Below, in pieces: positions 36,501 through 47,831 of a stretch of 64,000 nucleotides of DNA (the stretch's first letter is position 1; each line of letters begins with the position of its first letter). The notes under the pieces were generated by a model. The model did not search any database, was not told where the DNA came from, and saw only the letters and a program-made list of their open reading frames with translations. A program made the translations under genes and the position numbers. The DNA comes from Reticulascus tulasneorum (lineage: Eukaryota; Ascomycota; Sordariomycetes; Glomerellales; Reticulascaceae). Where the stretch lies: the NCBI GenBank assembly GCA_001557505.1, contig LSAX01000002.1, positions 4,960,001 to 5,024,000 of the forward strand. Direction: 5' to 3'.

Positions 36501-37607
36501 TCGACAAGCAGAAGCTGCCTCCAAGGCTGCAAGCTTTGCCGACAAACTCGCCTCTGGCATGATGGAAACTGAAATCGGCGACGATGAGCCCCCGACGTTG
36601 AAGCTGGGCGACGCTTCAGTCGCCGCACCGTTTACAAGCAAGCTGCGCAACGTCATCGCCGTACCGAATATCATTCGTCAAGGTCGTTGCACTCTTGTCG
36701 CCACGATACAGATGTACAAGATTTTGGCATTGAACTGTCTTATCAGCGCCTACAGTCTCAGTGTTCTTTACCTTGAAGGAATTAAATTCGGCGATGGCCA
36801 GTACACCATCAGTGGAATTCTGATGAGTGTCTGCTTCTTGTCCATCTCAAGAGCCAGGGTTGTTGAGGGCTTGTCCAAGGAACGTCCCCAGCCGAACATA
36901 TTTAATGTCTACATCATCGGGTCCATCCTCGGTCAATTTGCCGTCCATATTGTCACACTGATATACATTGCAAGATTCTGCGACAAACTTGAACCGTAAG
37001 CACCACTCCGTTTTCATTCTGGCTTTTATTTTGCTAATCTCTTCACAGCCGCTCTGGCGATGTCGATTTGGAAGCAGAGTTTACCCCCAGCCTTCTCAAC
37101 AGCGCAGTATTCCTGCTACAGCTCATTCAGCAAATCAGCACCTTCGCTATCAACTATCAGGGGCGACCATTTCGCGAGTCTCTCTCCGAGAACCGCGGCA
37201 TGTTCTACGGCATTATCGGCGTCAGTGCCTTGGCTTTCGCCTGCTCCATGGAGCTCGTTCCCGAGATTAATGAACAGATGAAGATGGTACCATTCACCGA
37301 GCAGTTCAAGACCACAATGACGACTGTCATGGTTCTTGATTACGCTACGTGCTGGGCTATTGAGGTCGTTCTCAAGCGTCTTTTCTCGGACTACAGGCCA
37401 AGAGACATTGCAATGAGGCGGCCTGACCAGCTGGAGAGAGAGAGACTACGAAAGGAAGAGGAGCAGAAGGTCAAGGATGCGGAGGAGGAGCGCAAGCGTA
37501 TGGAGAAGGTTGAGGAGTTCGAGAGGAAGGTCGAGGAGAGGCGAAGACAGCTCCAGGCTTGGAGACAGGGTACTCAGCAGCAGGTGAATGCTCCCGCTGG
37601 GCGATAG
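33502..37607 (+). CDS. SPF1: P5A-type ATPase Spf1, ER transmembrane-helix dislocase
   Basis: Spf1 (Cta4/CATP-8/ATP13A1 family) is an ER membrane ATPase that extracts misinserted or mitochondrial tail-anchored helices; loss disturbs sterol, Mn and Ca balance. Spliced model: join(33502..33858, 33925..36995, 37049..37607), 1328 aa, with introns of 66 and 53 bp. Visible features are N-terminal membrane helices (about 25-75), the P5A signature PPELPMELSLAVNTS in helix 4, phosphorylation Asp498 in DKTGT, the nucleotide-binding KGAPE, TGDNPLTAVHVA, and MAGDGTNDVGALKQAH (about 855). C-terminal membrane segments include NSAVFLLQLIQQISTFAI. The last 50-60 residues are a Lys/Glu/Arg-rich coiled-coil tail, which makes the protein about 100 aa longer than the yeast enzyme. 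The start gives MAPLVDNPQIKASELWKP, typical of the family. It converges on the MDH gene. Confidence 0.96.
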
Positions 37608-38169
37608 ACTTCCCCGTGTGCTGTTATGTAGACTACAGATAGACTGACTCCATAATTCTTGTACGATTTTGCATTTTGCTTACAAACTGTACTGGCATCG
37701 TATCATAGTTAAATTTACATGTTCATGGACCTGGGGATCACTGCCTTGTCTAAAATACTGCTACCCAGCTTTCGACGGAGACTGGGAGATCCCACGTGAA
37801 GCGGGATCGGCAGACTGGTTACAGACGTATACCTGCACTCCTAGGACCACATTTCTGAATTCTAAAGATTTGAATATCATGGATCAAGAAAGACCATGTT
37901 TTGCATATGGCTGGCAGCAGCGCTGCTATCTAGACGTCACGGATTTCACACGATCAAGCAAAGTTAGAGTAGGTACAAAGCAAGTTCGAGTATATGGTAC
38001 AGCTGGACGCAAGGACGCACCTCTCCATGCGCCACTTGTTTTGCCCCTATCTGGCTAGTCCTGGCGCAATAGTCCGGAAAGAGCCAAGCCTTCCATCAAG
38101 CTAGCCTACCATACCGTCCACCACCCATCTATGCCCCAAGCATGCCGTTGAGACGGCTAGACCTATTAC
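37608..38169. other. convergent intergenic spacer
   Basis: This is the 3'-3' spacer between the Spf1 and malate dehydrogenase genes. A short plus-strand open frame (37669-38058) is most likely chance 3' UTR sequence. Nothing else was seen. Confidence 0.6.
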
Positions 38170-39348
38170 TTATTTGCTAGGGTTAGAGTTTGCAAAGGCA
38201 ACACCCTTCTCAATATTCTTCTTAAGGTCACCGATGGCGGCGGCGAGCAATTTCTCCTCGATGGCATCCACCTTGCCAATGGGCAGGATCTTCTCAACAC
38301 CATTGGGTCCAAGCTCGACCTTGGAGGAGAAGAACTCAATACCCTGGTCCTTGTAAAGCGGGGAGTCCACAAATGTTGGCTCGATAACGCCCTTCTCGCC
38401 TTGGGAGGCTCGGAGAAGAGATTCGGCCATGCGGGCACCTGCCATGGCCATGGAGAGGGTAGCGCTGCCGGCACCATCCTTGGCCTTGACAACCTCATCG
38501 CCACCGAACTGCACGCGGTTGACAAGCTCGGCGTTGGAGGTGAGGTCGGGGTGGCTGCTCTGGCTGAAGAGAGGAACGATGGTGACACCGCTGTGACCGC
38601 CGACAACAGTGATATTCTCATCCTTGGGATCGGTGCCTTTGATCTCGGAAACGAAGCGGCTAGCTCGGACAACATCAAGGGTGGTCACGCCGAAGAGGCG
38701 CTTGGGGTTGTAGACGCCGCGGGCCTTGAAGACCTCAGCGACAATGGGGACGGTGCTGTTGACGGGGTTGCTGATGACAAGAATGTTGGCTTCAGGAGAG
38801 GATTCGGCGCAGGCCTTGGCGAGGTCCCGGACGATGGAGGCATTGGTGTTGAAGAGGTCATCGCGGGTCATGCCCGGCTTTCGCGGAACACCAGCGGGGA
38901 TCAGGACGACCTCAGCGCCCTTGAGGGCATTGGCGAGACCGGTAGGAGTAGCTTCGTAGCCTGTGACTGTGCTCTTAGTGTTGATATGGGAGATGTCGGC
39001 GGCGACACCTGGATTGGAGATGGTTAGCTAATGACGCTGGCAGCCTCTTGATCGCAGGACACTGCTGGGATGAATGAATTGATGCCAGTAGCAAAAGAAA
39101 CCTACCGGGTGCTCCACGGATATCATAGAGAGCTAGTTCAGACACTCTCGGGTTGAGCTTCAAAAGAAGAGAGAGCGGTTGGCCAATGCCACCGGCAGCA
39201 CCGAGAACGGTGACTTTGGAGAGCTACAGACCAAAAATAGTCAGTTTTCAGAATCAGGCCAATGGACTTCTGGGGCGACGAAGAGGGAGGTACGCACATC
39301 TCTCGCCGACGCAGAGAAGGCTCGACGCTGAATTCTGGCAGCAAACAT
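38170..39348 (-). CDS. MDH1: mitochondrial malate dehydrogenase
   Basis: This enzyme interconverts malate and oxaloacetate with NAD in the TCA cycle. Spliced model: complement(join(38170..39008, 39106..39223, 39298..39348)), 335 aa, with introns of 74 and 97 bp. Exon 1 encodes only [17 protein letters not shown], a basic, hydroxylated mitochondrial presequence. Exon 2 carries the NAD-binding [15 protein letters not shown]. Exon 3 carries [13 protein letters not shown] (substrate arginines), NPVNSTVPI and catalytic His in VVGGHSGV. The sequence ends FANSNPSK without a peroxisomal SKL-type signal, consistent with the mitochondrial isoform. The long antisense open frame over exon 3 is a codon-bias shadow. 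Confidence 0.96.
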
Positions 39349-39921
39349 CTTGATGTTGTTGGTTGTGAGGCTGGGAGGTGGAGAAGTGAGATCAATTAGA
39401 GGGATTGAAGGAGAGAAAAATGAGCGCGAAATACTTTGCGATTCGGATTGCGTGAGAGAAAAGATCACCGGTTGCCGGGGAGGACCTCACTGGCTGGTTA
39501 GGACTAAGGGCTGCCCACTATGCCTTCTGTGGATTAGCGTCCTTGTTGCCGGAGACTCTCGGCTTCTTCGGTTAATTCTCGGGTCCATAATATATGAATA
39601 CACATCACAGGAGGCTTGTGTGAACGACAAGATAGCATCGTCAAACTGGAGCCATATTGTCTACCGATGAATTCCATTTCTTTTACCAATCCCTCATGAA
39701 GGAAGCTGAGGGGACTACCTGGAGTGCACTTCGGTACTATTTAATATGCATCATCTTAGTGCACAACTCAACGCAAAGTGATTGATAGCCAGCTACCCAT
39801 CTATCCCAAACTACCTACAAAAGAAGCTCTCCTCTTACAAGATTGACATCCCATATTGTGATTTTCACGATGAGGATGCAAACCTTACTTCCTCCATCTG
39901 CCAGCCGAAACCTCACACGCA
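39349..39921. other. intergenic region, GH7 terminator side / MDH promoter
   Basis: This tandem spacer on the minus strand holds the MDH promoter and the 3' UTR of the GH7 gene. No other gene or repeat was seen. Confidence 0.6.
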
Positions 39922-41337
39922 TTAGGAGGCTGCTTCAATATCAGCGACCGGAACGACCTTGCTCATATATGTTGATCCAATCTCCCCAGTCCTGATATTG
40001 GAGAACTTCACCTCGGTCCATGGGGCTTCCTTGATCAAGTTAGTAGCTAGGCCCTCATCCGCAGCACATGGTCCACGGCCGGTACCCGGCTCTTCGGCCG
40101 GGTTCGCCTCAGGTGGGTAGGTGCCGTCTAGCCACTTCATCGCCGAGCCGGCGTCATTCCAGATTGATATGGCGAGTACCATTCCTCGTTCGAATGCCTG
40201 ACCCATGCCTTTTATTCCGCCCTGGTTCTTGAAGGCATCGACCCCGCCAAAGGCCTCCTTTTCCTGGGAGCAAAACTCATCAGTCAATGAGTTGCCTTTG
40301 TTGATCCCGGCAACCTGGATCAATGCATTTTCGATCAGTTTCCCGTCTTGAACATACAATCTTCGAATCTCGCGCAGATCACCCTTGCCATCACCGGTGG
40401 TCGTCAGAAACTGGGTGACAACAGTCATTGGCTTCTTGCTGTCGACGGTGGCATTGGGTTGGTAGAAGCCAGGCTGACCCAGGCGATACGGGTTGAAATC
40501 ACAGCCGTCCTTGTCGCAAACGCTCGCATACCGATCTGGGGTGCCGCACTCAGCGCCTTTGCACTTATGCACTGCTGTTATGTTACATGGATGCGGGGTA
40601 AAGGCGGTGGCTTCTCCGTTGGCCTCCCAGATATCCATCTCGTTACAACAAGCGCCAAAGCCTTCGAGGTTCGCCTAGGTAGATGTTAGCGATCGAGCAA
40701 GCCACAGAATGGAGGAGGGTAAGCGAACCTCGCCGTTGATGAAAGGCGGGCTGGGGCATTGCGCATCGCAATACCCGGTTCCATATGCTGGACCAGCTGG
40801 GTTCAACGCATTTTGGCCCCCATTACTGAGCATCTCGCTGAAATACAGAGCACCATTGGTGCCACATGGCATCTTGCTCATGTCCACATCGAAGGTGAAC
40901 TCTTTGTCAAGAAGATGAAACATGTCGTAGGAGGATTCGTTTGCGAGGAGGTAGACTCGGGGAGACGACATCTTCACAATTCCGGTCTGAGAGTCGTTGA
41001 CATACAGCTGGAGAGTCAGCTCGTTGCCCTTGGTGAAGATACCGTAGCTAGCATAATCAACCCCTTCCAGCGCACAGTTCTTGGCACAAGTCTCCGCATC
41101 AGGACATATCTCTGGATCCAGTCCACGATCCTTGCAGTTCGTAGTACCGTTCACAGTATGGGTCCAGCGGTAGTCCGAGTCGAGCACAACGGAGGTGTTT
41201 CTGACTACACACCCACCCTTGACAGTGCACCATTCAGTTGGCAGCAAAGGATGAACCTCGGGGGTGAGTTTTCCAAGCTGCTGGGCGAAAGCACCTGCCA
41301 CCAAGATAGCAGAAGTAAGACGATGTCGCTGAGCCAT
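39922..41337 (-). CDS. cel7B: secreted GH7 endoglucanase (Cel7B/EG I type)
   Basis: GH7 retaining enzymes cleave beta-1,4-glucan. Spliced model: complement(join(39922..40674, 40729..41337)), 453 aa, with one 54-bp intron. A signal peptide (MAQRHRLTSAILVAGAFA) is followed by the mature QQLGKLTPEVHP start. The catalytic motif CCNEMDIWEANG supplies Glu215 (nucleophile), Asp217 and Glu220 (acid/base). I call it endoglucanase rather than cellobiohydrolase because of CCNEMD, the short SVCDKDGCDFNPYR region and the reduced tunnel-loop sequence after it, which match EG I patterns. There is no cellulose-binding module at the C-terminus; the protein ends shortly after the GEIGSTY segment. It is divergent from the zinc-finger gene and shares a 777-bp upstream region with it. 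Confidence 0.92.
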
Positions 41338-42114
41338 GCTAAGAGAGTGACAGACAAGCAAAGAATGACAGTTCCAAGAATAGAGGTGTCGAGCGGTATC
41401 CTTGGGAGGATGGGCCAAGTGAGGTATACTTATACGTCATATCAAATGTCCAATATAGCTGATTAAATGAATCTATACATTTACCATGATACTATGAACG
41501 CTAACTGCTGGTCATCATGAGACTTGCAAAGTATACTGCGAGAGGAGGATTAGTGCAAGGGCATAATACTGCCGTTGTGGCCTGTAGCATTAGGTCAATG
41601 ATTAATAGAAAAGAAGTGTAAAGATTATGTCTATGAAGCTTGAAGTAATGTATAGCCGGTCTAAATAAGGATTATTTGGCTGAATTGACTTTGGGTGACG
41701 GTATTTGGAGTGTCATGCCGTGACTTCTGACCCATTCGAGAACACTCGTGACTTGCACAAAACACTCCCGAGTTCACAGAAGACCCCTCCGCCACAAGTA
41801 GTCGCCAAAAGATCTTCGGACGGCCGGGGGGCGTGCCTTACCTTATCAGGGACCTTAGAGGCCTCTCCACTGAAGGGAGTGTTGGTCCACAGCGGAGGAA
41901 GCAACTCCGGTTTAGGCCCTTTCTCAGCATTTTGCACCAGCCACGGGTGGACTGAGCCTGAGCCACACAGCTTGCAGTGGCCGATCATTGATGTGGGGTT
42001 CATTGTGGCGGGAGCTCCCCCACCTTTTTCGGATGCCACTGATACCTTGCTGATCCCACACTTTGAATCCTCAAGACCACCAGCCATCTAACCACCCTGA
42101 GGCTCGCCGCTATC
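41338..42114. other. divergent promoter region, GH7 / zinc-finger gene
   Basis: This shared upstream region separates an inducible-type cellulase gene (minus) from a probable housekeeping gene (plus). A minus-strand TATA element lies at 41425-41434. An open frame at 41705-42091 is not convincing as a gene. I did not find a clear GGCTAA-type cellulase activator site. Confidence 0.55.
41425..41434 (-). promoter_or_regulatory. candidate TATA box of the GH7 gene
   Basis: TATAAGTATA on the minus strand lies about 90 nt upstream of the GH7 ATG, a usual distance for inducible fungal cellulase genes. Confidence 0.5.
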
Positions 42115-43671
42115 ATGTCACTCGGCCAACTCTCCCGGCTTCTACCGCTGCCCGATTCGGAGCTACAGCAGGTTCTCGACTATGCCACGACTCTCTCGAA
42201 AGCAGAAGCCGCTGAGCACTTTAGCAACCTGCTAGGTGACTCACCACAAGCCGTCGAGTTCACTGCATCCTTCAACTCCAAACGAAAAGATACGAAACCA
42301 ATCTCAGAGCCACAGCCAGGCTCAGCTGGTAGCACATCAGTGGCGCCTGTGCCGAAACCAACGAGAGGTCACAAGAAGGCGAAGCCGCCGTTACATACCC
42401 CGGTTGCCAGAAAGATAGAGAGCTCAAACCCTGGTGCTGGAACAGTGTACAACAAGAAAAACCAAGTAGATGACTACATCCCCGCCCCTGAGATAATCAG
42501 CCATGCCTCTGCGAGCTCGAAACGCCCGCCAAAGAGTGTGACGCCTCCTCCCCAGACGCAGCGGACGGCAGCTGGATACCTGATCTCGGACCTATCAGCT
42601 TTAAAATCGAAAGCGAAGTCCAACCCGGTATCCCGATCCTCTACACCAAAGCCAGCATCGACAAGTACGAAGGTGTCAATCTCTGGAGGCACGCCGATGG
42701 CTGGAGCTTCTACAGCGCTCAACGACCTCGACGCCGCTATTCGCAGCCTTGAGCTGACGACTAATCCTACACTACACGACGATGTCAATGCCCGCAGGTG
42801 CAACTGCGTAGCCACACGTCACCCGCTACAGAGTGCGGCGCCAAACTGTCTATCATGTGGCAAGGTTATCTGCGTCAAGGAGGGACTAGGTCCCTGCACA
42901 TATTGTGGTGCCCCACTGCTCAACCCTACAGATGTACAGGCGATGATGCGAGAGCTAAGGGCTGAGAGGGGACGAGAGAAAATGGCGGTTGATAGGGAAG
43001 CGCATCGGCGAGCGGAGGTGAGTCAAAAGCCGGCCCCATTCAGTCAAAACCGGGTGCAGGGAACGTCCGACGACAACAAGAAGATGGCAGAAGCCGAGGC
43101 CAAGGCACGGGAGCACCGGGACAGACTGCTTGGGTTTCAGGCCCAGAATGCCCAACGTACAACTGTGCGTGATGAAGCGTCTGATTTTGACGCCTCTGGG
43201 GCCATGGCCGGATCTGGTGGAACCAACATGTGGTCGACGCCCGAGGAAAGGGCGAAAGAATTGAAAAGACAACAAAAGGTCTTGCGTGAGATTGAGTGGA
43301 ACGCGCGACCCGAATATGAGAAGCGGAGACAAGTCGTCAGTATTGACTTGGTCGGCGGAAAAGTGGTTAAGAAAATGTCTGCCGTCGAACGACCACGGAG
43401 TCCCGACCTCGACGAAATACCCATTCCGGCTGTCACGAACGAGAATACGACGGGCGGCCGGGGAGGCGGCGGGGCTTTCAGCCACAACCCGCTGCTTGGG
43501 CCACTAATCAAGCCTGTATATGATGCCAAGGGTAAAGGGTCGGCGCTCGAAGGAAGAAAGGATAGCCGAACGCAGTGGAGGAGAGTACAGGATGATCTAA
43601 AGGACAACGAGTCGGTGATCCTAGATGGTGGCGTCCATGGTCATGAACGACTGGCGGGTGAGCCAGAGTAG
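42115..43671 (+). CDS. C2HC5 zinc-finger protein, TRIP4/ASC-1 and Rqt4-like
   Basis: This is an intronless 518-residue gene. Residues about 229-266 contain a compact cysteine-rich finger (CNCVATRHPL, then CLSCGKVIC, then GPCTYCG) matching the C2HC5 finger of TRIP4/ASC-1. In yeast the equivalent, Rqt4, belongs to the RQT complex that splits collided ribosomes. A helical N-terminus (residues 1-55, SRLLPLPDSELQQVLDYATT) resembles the ubiquitin-binding region of that family. The region between is low-complexity Ser/Pro/Lys, and a charged helical stretch follows the finger. A C-terminal ASCH domain, present in animal TRIP4, is not seen, as in other fungi. The ribosome-quality-control role is inferred from the family. 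Confidence 0.85.
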   Translation: MSLGQLSRLLPLPDSELQQVLDYATTLSKAEAAEHFSNLLGDSPQAVEFTASFNSKRKDTKPISEPQPGSAGSTSVAPVPKPTRGHKKAKPPLHTPVARKIESSNPGAGTVYNKKNQVDDYIPAPEIISHASASSKRPPKSVTPPPQTQRTAAGYLISDLSALKSKAKSNPVSRSSTPKPASTSTKVSISGGTPMAGASTALNDLDAAIRSLELTTNPTLHDDVNARRCNCVATRHPLQSAAPNCLSCGKVICVKEGLGPCTYCGAPLLNPTDVQAMMRELRAERGREKMAVDREAHRRAEVSQKPAPFSQNRVQGTSDDNKKMAEAEAKAREHRDRLLGFQAQNAQRTTVRDEASDFDASGAMAGSGGTNMWSTPEERAKELKRQQKVLREIEWNARPEYEKRRQVVSIDLVGGKVVKKMSAVERPRSPDLDEIPIPAVTNENTTGGRGGGGAFSHNPLLGPLIKPVYDAKGKGSALEGRKDSRTQWRRVQDDLKDNESVILDGGVHGHERLAGEPE

Positions 43672-45319
43672 AAGATTCAATGTTACATTCCTACTGAGAA
43701 TAGGCGGGTGCTAGACCTTCGCTCTAGTTATCCGAGAGAAATACTTCGAGCGCCTGGGTCAGGGATCAAAGGTGGGCTTATGTGGTAGGTTTGGAGAGCC
43801 ACAAGACAAACCGAGGTTGGGCAAGACTCGTGATGTTGAAGCTGTTCTGCAGTTACCGAGTTGCGAGCTTCTCTTACACGAAGCATGCTTCTGAACATCA
43901 CCCTGCCCCTCTTACCCGAGTAGAGCAGAAAGGCATTCGAAACTCTCAAGTGCAGTCACAGTAAGTGGGTGGCATGAATGGTCTCAATCGCACGCCACGA
44001 TCTGTGTGGAATTCGGAGCCATTACAATTGTGGTGTTGATTCGTTGAAGACAGATAATGGCCTGTGGAAGCGGACTCAGAACATCGAATTTTCCAATCTG
44101 GTTCGAGCGGCTTCATCTGATCTGATCTCCGAAGTGCAGACCTACACATCTCCAACAAAAGCACATGGATGAGTTGAATACCTTTTGTACTCCAGTTCCT
44201 ACCTTAGGTAAGGTTCGCTGTGGCCAATCACATATCCATGGTCGGCACCTGTCATCTGACAGATAGTTTCACACGTGACTTCGTGTTTGACATGGTTCAG
44301 ACGATCTCGCTGAGTCATTGCTGGTCGCCTCGAGTGGCACGAACTAGTTCCGCGACTTCCCTGTGACTGATGAGCCTTCTCCACAAATTTCTGCTGCAGG
44401 CGATCCATAAAATGTACTTTTCGCCCGCCATCCAGAAATGTCCCGCGATTTTTACCTCGCAAAACAAATTCCGCATGACCTGCTGGGGAAGATATTTAAG
44501 GGGGCTACAGTTTAAAATCTCTCATACCTACCCCGTCTACGATGTTCCATGAACAAGTCGGACGGAATCACCCTCTGAGTCGTGCAGTGTGTGGCTTGGG
44601 TCTTCCGGAGTTGTGAGCTCTGGATTTTGACCGCGTGGCTGGTTTTTCCTTCGTCCCCAAATCCGTAGTCCTTCGTACCTACCCAGTCAGCGCAGTCAGC
44701 CAGTCAGCCAGCAGCTAACAAGGGTTATCCCACTATTTGCTCAGTGGGGTCCTTTGGCTCAGGCTCTGTTCTGTTTCTGACAGCCTCCACACGGCGCACA
44801 CGGCCAGGGACGCCAGCCTACTAAGGTAGCCTAGGGAAAAACCAGTGGCCCTAGGCATCTCAGCTAATAATAATACTAAAGGTTTGAGTCGGTCGCCAGG
44901 TCGCGCGACTTGACCGCGTACGAACCGCCCACTCGTCTGGAGGTCGCTGAGAAAGAGGGAACAGTATCACACTGCACTACGTACGCACACTACTACCGTC
45001 ACCCACACCCACTCGCACGCCGCAGAGCACAGCAGCGCGCGCCGGTGATGATGTCCATGGAAAGAGAACGTCCACGTACTCCGACTTCGAATTGATTTAT
45101 TAGGCTGCCACACACACACAGCAGAGTCAGTCATCGCTGGAAGAAGGGGAGAGAAAAAAAAACACACCCCTTCCGTCCGGCTTGCTCTGTCCATCTTCCC
45201 TTCTCAATCAGCAGCAATACCTAAGTACACACTGGGGATTTGCTCTCTTTCCTCCATCGATCGTCGTAGCTGTGCTCGGAAAAGGCATTTGTCTCGTCGA
45301 CGCTAATTCGCGATCCAAG
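43672..45319. other. intergenic region / Whi5-like gene promoter and leader
   Basis: No gene was seen. The segment 44690-44720 has several copies of CAGTCAGC-like repeats. The stretch from about 44990 to 45319 is rich in CA and pyrimidine tracts, as in a fungal 5' leader. Confidence 0.5.
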
Positions 45320-47168
45320 ATGGATTCGGCATCCATCCCGCCTCGACTCGGCCCCATGCATGGCCCCAGCAAGGACACTGTTCGAATCCATGCCGCTGTC
45401 GACCATGTTGCGAAATTGCTACCGGATAAACTCGGTCGAGATGCACTTTCTGCGACCCAGCGACAGCCCCCCAACCCCTACGCGGTCCCAGTAGATATCG
45501 CCGCATCCGACGCGACGACCCAACCATACGCTTCCTCCTCCCACCATCTTTCTCGCTCAACCTCCTCCCGGAACGACCCGTTTCTTGCGACAGACGCGCA
45601 ACACACCTCGATAGCACCAATTTCTTCGTCCTTGCAAAGCCAGCAATTCTCGCCCAGCAGGCCGTTGAACGCCTCCCCTGCCGGCGACTCCCAGGAATCA
45701 AACCTTAGCAGCCACGAGGCGGACCTGGTGTTTACCCCGCCGGCGAGCGAAGGAGAAATGAGCGGAAGGGACATGAACGGACAGAGCTCTAGCCAAGAGT
45801 CCCAATTACTGCAGTTATCTCAGATTGCCGCCGCCCAGGACAAGATGATGGATGTTGACTCGCTTGCCGCCTCGCTTGCTGCCACGTCGCGGAAACGAAT
45901 GGCCGATGGCGCGGTCAAAAGTGTATTTGATAGAGCCAGCACATCCCCAGTACGGAGCGGCCATTCGAGGAATACAAGTGCCGTGAGCATGGCGTCTACC
46001 ACAGGCAGTCGCATTGGCGAGGTATGATTATCCAGCTCTCCGTCGCTCGCCCTGTCAGCCCATTTCGATCGCAAAACGCTAACAGGTGCCGTCGCAGTTA
46101 TCCGCCGATCTCAAGACGCGTCTTTCCTACGCCATGGTCAAAGTGAATCATGGTTGGCACGCGCACTCCATAGACGAGGTTGAGTCTCTGGCTTCCCAGG
46201 CTGTGTCCCCAACCTCGAGTAACTCCACTTTACACGGCCGCCATGCGTCTTCAGCAAGTCCCCGACTGCACATGGATACCAAGCACATAACCACTGGAGC
46301 CTCAACAGGTAGTTCCAATCCAAGCCCTGCCACATACGAGACTTTCTGGAGGGACGGCAATAGTGCGAAGGCTGGGAGAACCTCTGCATCTCCGCCAAAC
46401 TACACCCAGCATGTACCCACGCTTGCTCCTCCAGCCCCGATTCAGCCTTCCCGACCATCTGCACACCACAACTCCCGCAGAAACTCAAATCCTCGCTATA
46501 CACCGACACTCCTCTCTCAGTCTCACAGCGCCTCTCCTCAAACCCCTGGCCAACCCAACTCGCTGCATACCACGCCGAGCCAGAGATTGAACAGAACTCC
46601 CATGCTCGACCCCATACTCTTCTCCCCTCACCAGAATGTTCGGGAGCAGGACGCGATAGAGACTTTAATCTTCATGAGCAGCCCTGGAAACTCCGCAAAC
46701 CTGAAGCATGTCTATTCTCCATCCACATCTTCTCAGCATGCAGACCGAAACGGTGGACGGCATGCCCTTCCTACTTCGCAGCCTCGTAAGAGCCTCCCCT
46801 CTCATAGACCGCATACCCAAAAGCGAGTCGGCTTCGAGAAGAGTCCTGGCGGGATGACTGCAGTTAGCGACATGGACGTAGATATGGGGTCTCCGCAGTC
46901 GCGGGCTGTACCACGAAGACGTACGAATGGCAACGGCTCGGGATATCCTGGAGGCGGTGCAGGGAACATGGGCCTGCGCGGTCACCTTGTTCTTCCGGCT
47001 GGATTGGGCGGCGGATCTTCCCGGGCGCGACCAAGCCTTGGAGATGAAGATATCGAGCGCATGCTGGATCGGGTTGCCCAAGCCGATGCAGATAGTTCGG
47101 ATGACGAGGGAGAGATACAGCTTCCTGCTAGGGGCAGGCGGGAAGGGGCGAGTGTTGCTGGCTTATAA
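45320..47168 (+). CDS. Whi5/Nrm1-like G1/S transcription repressor
   Basis: Spliced model: join(45320..46021, 46086..47168), 594 aa, with one 64-bp intron. A second acceptor 12 nt further on (CAG at 46097) would remove four residues and keep the frame. The diagnostic segment at about 239-267 (LSADLKTRLSYAMVKVNHGW, continuing HAHSIDEVE) is the Whi5/Nrm1 GTB motif by which these repressors bind SBF/MBF complexes. The rest is disordered and rich in Ser, Thr and Pro, with many SP/TP sites, as expected of a protein inactivated by cyclin-CDK phosphorylation. Nuclear location and cell-cycle repression are inferred from the motif. Whether it is Whi5-like or Nrm1-like cannot be decided from the sequence. 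Confidence 0.85.
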
Positions 47169-47831
47169 TAAGTCACGTCGTCCAAAGGCCTGGCCGCCTT
47201 CTTTCAGCCAACCCTAGTCTGAACCCAGACCATGGACCCAGTTTGCATGGTATTGTTGTTGCTGAGTCCTCTCATTCGATTACCTGTCCGGCTACCCTCC
47301 AAACTACCGACCACATATGGGCTCATGGGTCGGACCAAGACACGTCTTGGTTAACATTATTCTGTGGCACATATATCCCTGCATCTTGGGCGAGACATAT
47401 TTCTCTGCAATCTTTAGGCTTGATCTGTCAGAAGGAACTTGCAGCAAGATGGTGTACTTTCTTTCAGAACTCTTGGGACGGGTATCTACGAGTCATCACT
47501 ATGGTGCCGCATTCGGCATGGGCATTGAAGGGATATAGGTAATTTATTTCGCGACAATGCATTCATGAGAGATACCAGAGCTGTACATAATGTGGATTTC
47601 ACCGTGGCATATGAGCGATGACTTCAAGTCTTGACATTGGTTGGAAACTGCTAATGGTCTACCCAGAGACTAGCATAGGCCCAGCAGCTGTCGAAGTCGA
47701 ATCTGCAGAAATGCATGATCCTACCATGTCGGTGCTGCTGTCGAAATCAGATAGCCAAACCCAACCTGCGTTCCCCATCACAATCCTGAACGCCCAACAA
47801 AGGTGACATTTCCTTCCCAGAGTCATGATGA
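47169..47831. other. convergent intergenic spacer
   Basis: This is the 3'-3' spacer between the Whi5-like and glycine-zipper genes. Only short chance open frames are present. Confidence 0.6.

Noticed and set aside
38401..39027. 208-codon plus-strand open frame over malate dehydrogenase
   Set aside because: It lies exactly antisense to MDH exon 3, is rich in Gly, Asp and Val, and has no domain. It arises from the codon bias of the real gene.
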